Source: JBAZGG01 sp041653015
GTDB taxonomy: Bacteria > Bacillota_I > Bacilli_A > RFN20 > CAG-826
Length of the DNA: 64,000 bases
Direction of reading: 5' to 3'
NCBI GenBank assembly: GCA_041653015.1
Contig: JBAZGG010000005.1
Coordinates: 1-64,000 of the forward strand
The notes beneath the pieces are model-generated. The model searched no databases. It saw nothing but the letters and a program-made list of their open reading frames with translations, and was not told the origin of the DNA. Each line of letters opens with the position of its first letter. The first letter of the stretch is position 1. A program made the position numbers and the translations under genes. Shown here one piece after another: positions 8,466 to 17,074 of the stretch.

Positions 8466-9308
8466 ATGAATTTTGGAAAGAATTTGACTCTGATTAGAAA
8501 GAGTAAAGGAATTTCACAGGAGGAACTCGCAAACATAGTGGGGGTGTCCAGGCAAACGATGTACACATGGGAAGCTGACTTGGCCTACCCCAATGTCGTG
8601 ATGCTCAAGCGTCTAGCGGACATTCTATCGACGACCATCGACGATCTCGTCTCTGGTTTTGATGTCAATAAGTTGCCTCGTGTTCTACCGAAATTTGAAT
8701 TGGAGTACATCAGCAAATCAAAGGATTCTATCGCATATAAAGAAATGCCGAATTGGTTCGTTGAATTAAGAGATGGCGATGAAGTGAATTTTGCTTTATA
8801 CGATAATGGAATAAAAGATTATTCATATCATTTGAGCGTCGTATCAAAAATTATTCTACACGGACAGGAAGGATACGAAATCGCCGTCGATGAATATTCG
8901 GAGATGGGATGCAAAGAATCGACCTTTGTTCTAATAGGTCAACTCGATGATGAGATGATTCGCTATTTAGGTCGTATCGACACGATCGATGGAAAGAAGA
9001 TCATTTCGACATTTAAGGATAAAACCTTCATTAAGAATTGGGGCATGGGCGAAAATAATAGTGGTCGATCAATCATCTTCAACGATGTTGAGATATATAA
9101 TTTGAAAATTAATGATACGAGATACCCTGTCAAAAAAATATCATATCTCGACAGCGACACTATTTTTGTTGAAGTTTACCTCGATGAGGAGAATAGAACT
9201 ATTCTTTGGAAGAGATATGACCTTGGTAAAGATAGTGGAGAAGTCGTGAATATCGACGGCAAGAAATACGGTCTATTCTATCAGTGCATAACAGATCGAT
9301 TGAGATGA
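8466..9308 (+). CDS. XRE-family helix-turn-helix regulator with extra C-terminal domain
   Basis: 280 aa. Residues 1-62 are a Cro/CI-type HTH (LRKSKGISQEELANIVGVSRQTMYTWE pattern, abbreviated) found in regulators that prefer a ligand-binding C-terminal domain. Residues about 75-280 are beta-rich and unrecognised. GGAGG precedes the ATG. The next gene encodes an ECF S component 70 bases downstream, so it may control vitamin or cofactor uptake; this is only a context guess. Confidence 0.75.
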   Translation: MNFGKNLTLIRKSKGISQEELANIVGVSRQTMYTWEADLAYPNVVMLKRLADILSTTIDDLVSGFDVNKLPRVLPKFELEYISKSKDSIAYKEMPNWFVELRDGDEVNFALYDNGIKDYSYHLSVVSKIILHGQEGYEIAVDEYSEMGCKESTFVLIGQLDDEMIRYLGRIDTIDGKKIISTFKDKTFIKNWGMGENNSGRSIIFNDVEIYNLKINDTRYPVKKISYLDSDTIFVEVYLDEENRTILWKRYDLGKDSGEVVNIDGKKYGLFYQCITDRLR

Positions 9309-9379
9309 AACGAGGCCTTCATTTTTAATTAAAATTAAAATGCTGGCATAATAAAATGAAATAATTGATAATTATTAAT

Positions 9380-9964
9380 ATGATAAGCAAGAACTTGCTG
9401 CTCATTCGCAAGATGGTTGGCATCGCTGTTTTGATCGCCCTCACAATCGTTTTAACATTCATTTCGAATTATATAACCATCGCCGGCATTTCGATCAATC
9501 TGTCAGTTTTACCTGTCGCTCTAGCTGGAATTCTCTATGGTCCACTAGCTGGACTATTTGTCGGTTTAGTAAATGGCGGTTTAGTGCTTCTCGCCCCAGC
9601 GACTGCAGGATATATCGCTACTAATGTTTGGGCAACGATTATTGTCTGCCTGCTCAAAACTGGATTAGCGGGTTTATGCTCAGGATTTTTATTCCGCTTA
9701 TTATATAAGAGATATTTTTCTCTCGGTGTGGTCATCGCCTCGATATTGACGCCGATTATCAATACGGGATTATTTATCCTCGGTTCATTATTATTTTTTG
9801 GCGGTTTGTTCGGCACGTTGATCACAATTTTTATCAGTGTGAATTTTATCATCGAGTTCTCCGTGATCATCGTCTGTTGTCCAACGATTATATTTCTCAT
9901 TAAAACGTTGATGAAAAATTATCAAGACTTCTTTTCTATCGACGATCCAAAAGCAAAGAAATAA
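9380..9964 (+). CDS. ECF transporter S component (substrate-binding membrane subunit)
   Basis: About 194-aa membrane protein with six hydrophobic segments. The block NLSVLPVALAGILYGPLAGLFVGLVNG followed by LLAP (shown here only in part as family signature) is typical of ECF S components for vitamins such as folate or riboflavin. S components need shared EcfA/A'/T proteins, which are not in this window. The substrate cannot be assigned. The start is uncertain: ATG at 9380 is chosen over a TTG at 9365; neither has a good ribosome site. Confidence 0.75.
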   Translation: MISKNLLLIRKMVGIAVLIALTIVLTFISNYITIAGISINLSVLPVALAGILYGPLAGLFVGLVNGGLVLLAPATAGYIATNVWATIIVCLLKTGLAGLCSGFLFRLLYKRYFSLGVVIASILTPIINTGLFILGSLLFFGGLFGTLITIFISVNFIIEFSVIIVCCPTIIFLIKTLMKNYQDFFSIDDPKAKK

Positions 9965-10046
9965 TCATCTCAGTTTTGTTTGTTATATCGCTTCTTAAGA
10001 TGTGTGATAAAATATAATAAAGTTATATTTAAGGAGAGAACTAGCA

Positions 10047-12101
10047 ATGAAAGAAATATATTCGCCTTTGTTTACTCCGTGGAAGATCAGGGATGTCGAA
10101 ATTAAAAACCGCATCGTCTTGACGTCGATGGGAGGAACATCTATTTTCGGATGGATGGAACCCGCTCATTTCGATAGAGAAGCGGCGAAGTTTCTTTTGG
10201 AAAAAGCCAAAAATAATGTCGGTTTAGTCCTTCCTGGAATTGCGCCGATTCGCAACCCGATGCTCGGTGGCTGGCTCTACTCCAATAAGCACATGTACAA
10301 GCAATTAAAAGAATATATGGTGGAGTTCCACAAAACCGGAGCGAAGATGTTCATCCAGTTAACCGCTGGTTTTGGCCGCTCCTTTGCTATCAACGAAACG
10401 ATGGAGAAAGTCGGCTCGAACAAAGTGTTAAACGTTTTGATGAAACCGATTTTAAATATCGATTGGCTCTGCATGTCAGCTTCACCATCTCCTAACCGAT
10501 GGTCAGATAAAGTGCCATCAAAACAGATGACAAAAAAACAGATCGATATGATGATTGAAGCCTTTGCAAAAACTGCTAAACTATGCCAAGAAGCTGGTGT
10601 TGATGGCATTGAAGTTCACGCTGTGCACGAAGGATATCTATTAGATCAATTCACCCTTAAATACGTCAACAAGCGCACTGATGAATATGGCGGCTCATTC
10701 GAGAATCGTTACCGCTTCCCTGTCGAAATCGTCAAAGCGATTAAAAAAGTTTGTGGAGAAGATTTTCCTGTCTCTCTTCGATATTCGGTTCTTTCTAAGA
10801 CAAAAGATTTTAGAAGTGGGGCTATGCCGGGAGAAGATTACATCGAGGTCGGTCGCGATATGCTCGAAAGCGAACAAGCGGCGAAATATCTACAAGATGC
10901 GGGCTATGATATGCTCAATTGCGATAATGGAACATATGATGCTTGGTATTGGGCTCATCCACCGGGATATATGCCTTTAAACTGCAATCTCGAAGATGTT
11001 GAACACATCAAGAAATTCGTCACCATCCCCGTTGTCGCCGCTGGTAGAATGACTCCTGAAGTGGCATCAAAAGCGATTAAAGAGGGAAAGATTGATGGCA
11101 TGGGTGTCGCGAGACAATTTTTAGCTGATCCGGAATGGGTCACCAAGATGAAAGCTGACAAGGAATCAGAGATACGCCCTTGTATCTGCTGTCATAATGG
11201 CTGTTTTAATATGTGCCATTATGAAGGCGTAGCAAATGATCAAGATTTAGGCGACGCTATACATATGGCGCGCTGTGCGGTTAATCCTGAGACGATGCAA
11301 ACTGATATCTATCATCTCGAAAAAGCTCGAAAAGTGAAAAGCGTTGCTGTTATCGGTGGCGGTATTGGCGGAATGGAAACAGCCAGAGCATTAGCCATTC
11401 GCGGACATAGAGTTACCCTGTATGAAAAGAGTGGCAAATTGGGTGGCGTATTCATCGCTGCGGCGACTCCTTCTTTCAAAGAAAAAGATCGCGATCTAAT
11501 CGCGTGGTATCGCCAAGAGATGAAGAGATATCCCATCGATATCAAGTTGAATGAAGAAGTAAAAGATCTGTCATCAATTCAAGCGGATGAAATCGTGATC
11601 GCCACGGGTGCCAAGCCGCGTCTTATGCATATTCCTGGCATTGAGAAATCGATTGAAGCTTGCGATTATTTATTGGGCAAGAAACACGTCGATGATAATA
11701 TTGTCATCATCGGTGGTGGTCTCACCGGTTGCGAAATCGCATATGATCTATCTTTGCAAGGCAAAAAAGTCTCTATTGTGGAGATGAAAAATGACCTCAT
11801 CGCTGTCAAAGGTGTGTGTATGGCCAATTCCACTTACTTAAGGGATTATTTCAAACTCCATAAGACAGATGTCCATCTCGAGACGATACTAAAAGAGATT
11901 AAGGACAAGTCGGTCATCGTCACTACAAAAGATGGTAAAGAGATGGAAATTCCTTGCGATTCCGTCATCATGTCGGTCGGATATATTCCTCAACCTCTAT
12001 CAAAAGAAAAAAAGCACATCCATCTCGTTGGTGATTGCTTAGAGGTCGGCAATCTCAGAACCGTGATCTGGCGCGCTTGGGATGTCGCGATGAAATTATA
12101 G
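10047..12101 (+). CDS. Fe-S flavin oxidoreductase, old yellow enzyme / 2,4-dienoyl-CoA reductase type
   Basis: 684 aa, full family length. The N-terminal TIM barrel (about 1-370) is an old-yellow-enzyme domain with the H-x-x-H type region (HAVHEGYLLDQF). A Cys cluster CICCHNGCFNMC (about 378-389) plus a later Cys (ARCAVNPE) would bind a 4Fe-4S cluster. The C-terminal half has FAD-binding GGGIGGMETA (about 437) and NAD(P)-binding GGGLTGCEIA (about 556). Relatives reduce enoates, dienoyl-CoA or bile-acid intermediates; the substrate here is unknown. AAGGAGAG lies just upstream. It ends at a terminator shared with serine dehydratase. Confidence 0.85.
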   Translation: MKEIYSPLFTPWKIRDVEIKNRIVLTSMGGTSIFGWMEPAHFDREAAKFLLEKAKNNVGLVLPGIAPIRNPMLGGWLYSNKHMYKQLKEYMVEFHKTGAKMFIQLTAGFGRSFAINETMEKVGSNKVLNVLMKPILNIDWLCMSASPSPNRWSDKVPSKQMTKKQIDMMIEAFAKTAKLCQEAGVDGIEVHAVHEGYLLDQFTLKYVNKRTDEYGGSFENRYRFPVEIVKAIKKVCGEDFPVSLRYSVLSKTKDFRSGAMPGEDYIEVGRDMLESEQAAKYLQDAGYDMLNCDNGTYDAWYWAHPPGYMPLNCNLEDVEHIKKFVTIPVVAAGRMTPEVASKAIKEGKIDGMGVARQFLADPEWVTKMKADKESEIRPCICCHNGCFNMCHYEGVANDQDLGDAIHMARCAVNPETMQTDIYHLEKARKVKSVAVIGGGIGGMETARALAIRGHRVTLYEKSGKLGGVFIAAATPSFKEKDRDLIAWYRQEMKRYPIDIKLNEEVKDLSSIQADEIVIATGAKPRLMHIPGIEKSIEACDYLLGKKHVDDNIVIIGGGLTGCEIAYDLSLQGKKVSIVEMKNDLIAVKGVCMANSTYLRDYFKLHKTDVHLETILKEIKDKSVIVTTKDGKEMEIPCDSVIMSVGYIPQPLSKEKKHIHLVGDCLEVGNLRTVIWRAWDVAMKL

Positions 12102-12115
12102 ATTATATCGATAAT

Positions 12116-12146
12116 AAAAAGGGACTCACTTGTCCCTTTTATTTTT
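12116..12146. terminator. Bidirectional intrinsic terminator
   Basis: AAAAAGGGAC / GTCCCTTTT hairpin between the flavin reductase and the convergent serine-dehydratase gene, with T runs on both strands. It overlaps the last codons of the dehydratase. Confidence 0.8.
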
Positions 12147-13373
12147 GCGTTCTTCTTTAGCTTTACCGACAAGCGATATTCCACCTTGAGCTGTTTCTTT
12201 ATAATCTTTTGAGAGATTATCTCCTGTCATCTTCATCGTGAGAACGATATCGTCAAGCGACATGAAACTCTTTCTGTTTCCGCTCATCCATTTGGCGAAT
12301 AGATAACTTTCGGTCGCTCGAACGGCTCCGACAGCATTTCTTTCGATGCAAGGGATCGCCACGTAACCATCGATGGGATCACATGTTAATCCCAGCTGGT
12401 GCTCCATCGCTAATTCGGCAGCATATTCAATCTGAGCGAGACCTAAATGATCGATGGAACAAAGCGCTGCGCTCGCCATGCAGATCGCAACACCGATTTC
12501 CGCTTGACAGCCACCGACAGCTCCAGAAATGGTGGCATTTTGTTTGAAGATGTTGCCGACGATTCCAGCGACCATCAAAGCGTCTATCACACCTTCCATT
12601 GAAACTTTTCCGGTGATGAAGTTCGAAAACAAGACCGCTGGTAGGACACCAGCGCTTCCACATGTAGGCGCCGTGACAACTTCTCCGCCATCAGCGTTCT
12701 CTTCGCTCACAGCGTAGGCATAGGAAGCAGTGAGCAAAATATTCCTATCCTCTTTAGAAGTGAGCCAGGCCTCTTCTTTATATAATCGCTTAGCTACGCG
12801 GTCGATGTATAACTCTTTTCCCGCTCGCACTTTACCTTCAGTAGATAATCCCCTTTTTATGCAGTGGAACATCGTCAGAGCGATGTCCATTAAATACTCT
12901 CTGATATCGCTGTCTTCAAAATTCATCACGAACTCGGGAATGGAGTTCATGCGATGAGCTTTCATATAATGTTTAATATCATTAAAACTCGCAAAATTGT
13001 AAATATCTTTGCTCTCGACGCTCGGATCTTCTAGGCAAGTGATCTCGCCCCCGCCAATCGACTCGTATGTGCGCTCGATGAATAAAACACCTTTATTGTA
13101 TGCCGAAAATTTGACTGTATTGGGGTGCCTCGTCGGCGTATTGATATCCAACTTTACATCGCATGGAGTGGGGTAGATTGTGTTTTTGATTATATCGGGG
13201 GTGTGATGACCGACTCCTGTCAATGCTAAGGAACCATATAAGACGACTCTTATCTCATCAACATTTCTTTCACCTATGTGATGTAAAAAATCAAGAGTGG
13301 CTATCTTGGGACCGATAGTGTGACTAGATGATGGACCAGGTCCTTTTCGATATAGTGCTTTGAGTGACTTCAT
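12126..13373 (-). CDS. sdaA: L-serine ammonia-lyase (Fe-S serine dehydratase), single chain
   Basis: 415 aa. Converts L-serine to pyruvate and ammonia using a 4Fe-4S cluster. The beta-domain start GPGPSSSHTIGP and the alpha-domain blocks TAPTCGSAGVLPAV (about 239) and CDPIDGYVAIPCIERNAVGA (about 335) show alpha and beta fused in one chain, as in E. coli SdaA rather than the split Bacillus form. The cluster makes it oxygen sensitive, fitting an anaerobe. The ATG has GAGG ten bases before it; the gene is divergent from licD. Confidence 0.92.
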   Translation of the reverse strand: MKSLKALYRKGPGPSSSHTIGPKIATLDFLHHIGERNVDEIRVVLYGSLALTGVGHHTPDIIKNTIYPTPCDVKLDINTPTRHPNTVKFSAYNKGVLFIERTYESIGGGEITCLEDPSVESKDIYNFASFNDIKHYMKAHRMNSIPEFVMNFEDSDIREYLMDIALTMFHCIKRGLSTEGKVRAGKELYIDRVAKRLYKEEAWLTSKEDRNILLTASYAYAVSEENADGGEVVTAPTCGSAGVLPAVLFSNFITGKVSMEGVIDALMVAGIVGNIFKQNATISGAVGGCQAEIGVAICMASAALCSIDHLGLAQIEYAAELAMEHQLGLTCDPIDGYVAIPCIERNAVGAVRATESYLFAKWMSGNRKSFMSLDDIVLTMKMTGDNLSKDYKETAQGGISLVGKAKEERKNKRDK

Positions 13374-13450
13374 AATGTGATGCCTCGTTTAATTTTATCA
13401 TATAAAATAACATCGCGATTGTTTTTTGCTTCGCCATTAATTATTTTGTG

Positions 13451-13456
13451 TATAAT
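13451..13456 (+). promoter_or_regulatory. -10 element of the licD promoter
   Basis: TATAAT with no good -35. It places the transcript start near 13463, which rules out the longer open frame that begins at 13377. Confidence 0.5.
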
Positions 13457-13487
13457 TAAGTTTAGAAAAAAGGACAAAGTGCTTTCA

Positions 13488-14375
13488 ATGAAACGAAAAA
13501 TTCCTGATCTTCGATACGAGATGAGCGAAGAAGAGATAGCGAAAATAAAGCGAATTGAAATCGCTCTTCTCGATGATTTTGTGCACGTTTGCAATGAATT
13601 GCACCTCGTCTACTTTTTATGCGCCGGCACTCTTCTTGGAGCGGTTCGCCATCAAGGCTTTATTCCATGGGATGATGACATCGATGTGCAGATGCCGAGA
13701 AAAGATTATGAAATATTTGCGAGAGAAGGACAGAAATTGCTCAAAAAGAACTATGTCCTCGAATCGGTATATTCCTATGCCGAATGCTATGATAATTTTA
13801 TGAAGATTAGAGATGTTAATACCACTTTTGTGGAGAGCACTACGCGCAATTTCGATTTACCTCACGGAGTGTATATCGATATTTTCGCCATCGATCCATT
13901 GCCTGATGATGAGAGAAAAAGGAGACGGTATTCCTATAGGATTGAACTCTATAAATCGAGAGTCCTCAACAAAGTGTGCAAAAGTCAATTTTTGCCTAAG
14001 CGATCAATCAAAGGTAAACTCTTCACTCTGTATTCATTCATCGCCTCTGGTTTTCTCTCGCCGCGAAAAGCTGTGCTTAAACGCGATCGATTCATCCTTT
14101 CATATCAAGATATGTCCGCCTCTGATCTAATCGTTGAAAGCAAGACATCAAGACTTTATAAAAAAGAGATATTTGCTGGGACCAGCGATGTGACATTTGA
14201 AGGAAAGATTTATAAAGGGCCAAAACTATGCAAAGAATATCTGATGGTTCAGTATGGTCCAAACTACATGGAACTCCCTCCGATTGAGAAGCGCCACCCG
14301 CATCATTATTGTTGCATGCTCGATTTAGAAAAATCCTATATTGATGTTTTGGAGCGATATCTCCTCAAGCGATGA
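13488..14375 (+). CDS. licD: LicD-family phosphotransferase
   Basis: About 295 aa. LicD proteins transfer phosphocholine or related groups onto teichoic acids or glycans. The nucleotidyltransferase-like core is clear: LCAGTLLGAVRHQGFIPWDDDID (the G-x-L-L-G-A-R-H...WDDDID pattern, about 42-64) then HGVYIDIFAIDPLP (about 128). The start follows a TATAAT at 13451 and an AAAGGA; a GTG nine bases upstream is an alternative. Ten bases after its stop begins a 5'-nucleotidase lipoprotein, suggesting joint work on surface phosphate esters. Confidence 0.88.
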   Translation: MKRKIPDLRYEMSEEEIAKIKRIEIALLDDFVHVCNELHLVYFLCAGTLLGAVRHQGFIPWDDDIDVQMPRKDYEIFAREGQKLLKKNYVLESVYSYAECYDNFMKIRDVNTTFVESTTRNFDLPHGVYIDIFAIDPLPDDERKRRRYSYRIELYKSRVLNKVCKSQFLPKRSIKGKLFTLYSFIASGFLSPRKAVLKRDRFILSYQDMSASDLIVESKTSRLYKKEIFAGTSDVTFEGKIYKGPKLCKEYLMVQYGPNYMELPPIEKRHPHHYCCMLDLEKSYIDVLERYLLKR

Positions 14376-14385
14376 AAGGTCAAAA

Positions 14386-16017
14386 ATGAAAAAAAATAGA
14401 GTTCGTTTCGTTTCGATATGCATATCCGTGGTGGCTCTAACATCCTGCGGTTTTATCGACACGCCCTCGAACAGTGAAACCAGCAGTGGCGATTCCATTA
14501 GCGATAGCATAAGCTCTACGAGCGATTCGACGTCGCCTAGCACCAGTGAACAGCCTTCAAATACTGTTGATGTCAGCTTTTATGCGATCAATGATTTCCA
14601 TGGTGCGATCGAAACATCATACTCAGGAGTGACTTTAGGTCAAACGGCCACCTTTTTAAAAGCCCGTAAAGCTGAAGGCTCTATTCTCATAAATTCTGGC
14701 GATATGTGGCAAGGCAGCATGCTCTCTAATTACAACAATGGTGAATTAGTCACCAGAGCGTTTAAAAATATCGGTTTTGATGCCTCGATCTTGGGCAACC
14801 ATGAGTTTGACTGGAATACATCGTATATCGAAGCGAATGAGGTTATCTATGGCGAGAAATTTCTCGGGTGCAATATCATGGAGTATCCTCGAGGTTCTAA
14901 TGGCTGGGTCAAATCGCCACTAACGAACTCGTCAAAGATTGTCTATGCGAATGCTGGGACTAGTTCAGAAGTTAAAATTGGCATCATCGGTGCGATTCCC
15001 ACCAACCAATTATCATCTATTACCTCATTAAATACCGAAAACGTAATTTTTGTGGATGAGACGCCGATCATCAAAGCGGAAGCTAGTCGGCTCAGAGATC
15101 AAGAAGGTTGCGATCTCGTCGTCGCGAGTTATCACGCTGGTCAAGATCAAGTCGATCGCTCTTTGATGGGAGGAAATTCTGGTGCGGGAATTAAATATCT
15201 CGACGCTGTTTTCTGCGCTCATACACATGCAGCTGAGACGTCGATGGTCAATGGCATACCACTCGTTCAAGCGGGCGGCTATGGTGGCAAGCTCAGCAAA
15301 GTTGTTCTCACATACAATCTTTCAACAAAAACATTAGTGAAGTGCAAAAATTACTCGATTGTTGATTTAAATGGGTACTCGTTGAGCAACGATCCAGAAG
15401 TGCAGTCTCTAATCGATGCCGAAAAAGAGATCGTCGATCCATTATCGAGCGAAGTGATCGGCAAAGCCGCTAGCGATTTTGATTCGGAAGATCAACTTCC
15501 TAAAATGTTTGCGACATCGATCTACAAACAAGTGATGGATAATGATGAGTATGCAGATTATCAAGATGTCGATTATATCGTGGTCAACTACGCTCGAACA
15601 TCTATCACTAATTACAATAGTAATTTTGATGTGACTTTCTCCATGCTCTATGATTCAATTCCCTTTGACAATGGACTCTATTATGTCGAGACCAATGGTG
15701 AAGAGTTGATGTCGGAGTTATTATACAATTATTTCTACCGAGTTGATGGCGACGCTCTTGTGAATAGCACAAGCGCTAAATATAAAATCATCGTCTATGA
15801 TTACTTATTATTCCATATCCGCGTTAATATCGATGGCGATTATTATACGAAATACTATAATTATTTTCCTTACGCTTCTTTGAACAATCCAGCTCTCATC
15901 TCTGGCTTATCATGCCGAGAAGCAGCTCGTACCGAATTTGAATCAGCCTCGGTTTTAGATCCAAATAACTATGTTAACGACCGCACTAATCGCAGTAAAC
16001 TATCATCCAATATTTAA
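14386..16017 (+). CDS. 5'-nucleotidase / UshA-type surface lipoprotein
   Basis: 543 aa. A lipobox (LTSC) lies near residue 20, then a Ser/Thr/Asp-rich linker of about 40 residues. The metallophosphatase domain has AINDFHG, SGDMWQGS, GNHEFDW and CAHTHA in order. The C-terminal half fits the 5'-nucleotidase substrate domain. It should release phosphate from nucleotides or similar esters at the cell surface. AAAGG sits six bases before the ATG. It follows licD by ten bases and is likely cotranscribed. Confidence 0.88.
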   Translation: MKKNRVRFVSICISVVALTSCGFIDTPSNSETSSGDSISDSISSTSDSTSPSTSEQPSNTVDVSFYAINDFHGAIETSYSGVTLGQTATFLKARKAEGSILINSGDMWQGSMLSNYNNGELVTRAFKNIGFDASILGNHEFDWNTSYIEANEVIYGEKFLGCNIMEYPRGSNGWVKSPLTNSSKIVYANAGTSSEVKIGIIGAIPTNQLSSITSLNTENVIFVDETPIIKAEASRLRDQEGCDLVVASYHAGQDQVDRSLMGGNSGAGIKYLDAVFCAHTHAAETSMVNGIPLVQAGGYGGKLSKVVLTYNLSTKTLVKCKNYSIVDLNGYSLSNDPEVQSLIDAEKEIVDPLSSEVIGKAASDFDSEDQLPKMFATSIYKQVMDNDEYADYQDVDYIVVNYARTSITNYNSNFDVTFSMLYDSIPFDNGLYYVETNGEELMSELLYNYFYRVDGDALVNSTSAKYKIIVYDYLLFHIRVNIDGDYYTKYYNYFPYASLNNPALISGLSCREAARTEFESASVLDPNNYVNDRTNRSKLSSNI

Positions 16018-16130
16018 TTAAATACATATTTTTGGTATCGATCATCGAACGAAGTCCGCAAGACTTTTGCCTTGAACAATCGATAGATCTCGCTTCTACA
16101 AAGTTGATGCAAAAAGCACTTTGTTTATCT

Positions 16131-16136
16131 TATAAT
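16131..16136 (+). promoter_or_regulatory. -10 element giving a leaderless NUDIX mRNA
   Basis: TATAAT lies exactly seven bases before the ATG and no ribosome site is present, so transcription should begin at or next to the start codon. Confidence 0.6.
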
Positions 16137-16143
16137 AATCAAT

Positions 16144-16662
16144 ATGAAATTATTAATGACCTTGCATGATGATCAATATACTTCTTGTGGTGTTGACCAT
16201 GTTCGCGATGTCGTGCGTGCAATAGTGGTGAATGAAGAAGGAAAAATCGCTCTTCACAAACTGTATGCTACTGATATGTTTGGGTTTCGCGACTATTATG
16301 AAACACCTGGTGGTGGTCGAAAAGAGGGCGAAACGCTTCATGAGGCACTCGAAAGGGAATTGATTGAAGAATTAGGCGTGAAAGTAAAAATCATGTCTGA
16401 AATAGGCGAAATTATCGATTACTATAATCTCATCAAAAGAGAGAATCACAATTATTTCTATCTCGCAAAAGTGGTGGGATATACCGAAAAGCATCTCGAA
16501 GAGAAAGAGAAATCGCTCATCGAAAAGACCATCTGGGTTGACATTGATGCTGCTATCGACCTTTATAATAATATGCAGAATGTTCTCGTAGGCAAATTGG
16601 TTAAGCAAAGAGAATTGCCTATACTAAAACTCGCTAAAGAAATGCTGAATAAATCCCATTAG
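16144..16662 (+). CDS. NUDIX hydrolase
   Basis: 172 aa. A complete Nudix box is present: GGGRKEGETLHEAL followed by ERELIEELGV (about 57-80), giving the G-x5-E-x7-RE-x2-EE-x-G pattern that binds Mg2+ and cleaves nucleoside diphosphates linked to another group. The substrate cannot be told. It lacks a Shine-Dalgarno and starts seven bases after TATAAT. Confidence 0.88.
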   Translation: MKLLMTLHDDQYTSCGVDHVRDVVRAIVVNEEGKIALHKLYATDMFGFRDYYETPGGGRKEGETLHEALERELIEELGVKVKIMSEIGEIIDYYNLIKRENHNYFYLAKVVGYTEKHLEEKEKSLIEKTIWVDIDAAIDLYNNMQNVLVGKLVKQRELPILKLAKEMLNKSH

Positions 16663-16669
16663 TTTTTCT

Positions 16670-16698
16670 TTGACAATAAAAGTCTATACACTTATTAT
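16670..16698 (+). promoter_or_regulatory. Promoter of tRNA-His
   Basis: TTGACA (16670-16675), 17-bp spacer, TATTAT (16693-16698). Confidence 0.75.
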
Positions 16699-16719
16699 AA
16701 ATAAGCGTTAAGCGCACAT

Positions 16720-16796
16720 GGCGAATGTGGTGAAGAGGCTAACACAACCGGCTGTGAACCGGTCATTCGTGGGTTCGAGCCCCATCATTCGCCCCA
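16720..16796 (+). tRNA. tRNA-His (GTG)
   Basis: Acceptor GCGAATG pairs with CATTCGC; the extra G at 16720 pairs with discriminator C, the G-1:C73 mark of tRNA-His. The anticodon loop is CTGTGAA and CCA is encoded. Confidence 0.95.
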
Positions 16797-16808
16797 TAAG
16801 ACAACAAT

Positions 16809-16837
16809 AGGTTTGATAGTATATCAGACCTTTTTTT
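16809..16837 (+). terminator. Terminator after tRNA-His
   Basis: AGGTTTGAT / ATCAGACCT hairpin (one G-T pair) followed by seven T. Confidence 0.8.
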
Positions 16838-17074
16838 GCGCTCCTTTCAACTAGTTCATACATCTCAATATTTTCATCAGAGTTTTTTATTATTAATCGT
16901 TAGAACTGTATCATTTAGGCCAAATCGACATTAGCAATGATGATAACATATTATCAACAGAGATAAGTAATAATTGACAGACCTTGTTGTTCCTTGATAG
17001 AATTTAAATGCAAATTGTAATGCGAAAAAGCGAGGAAAATTCGTTTTTGTATTACTAATAAAAGGAGAAATGTC

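Noticed and set aside
13377..13487. N-terminal extension of LicD
   Set aside because: It lies upstream of and across the promoter -10 and has no ribosome site.
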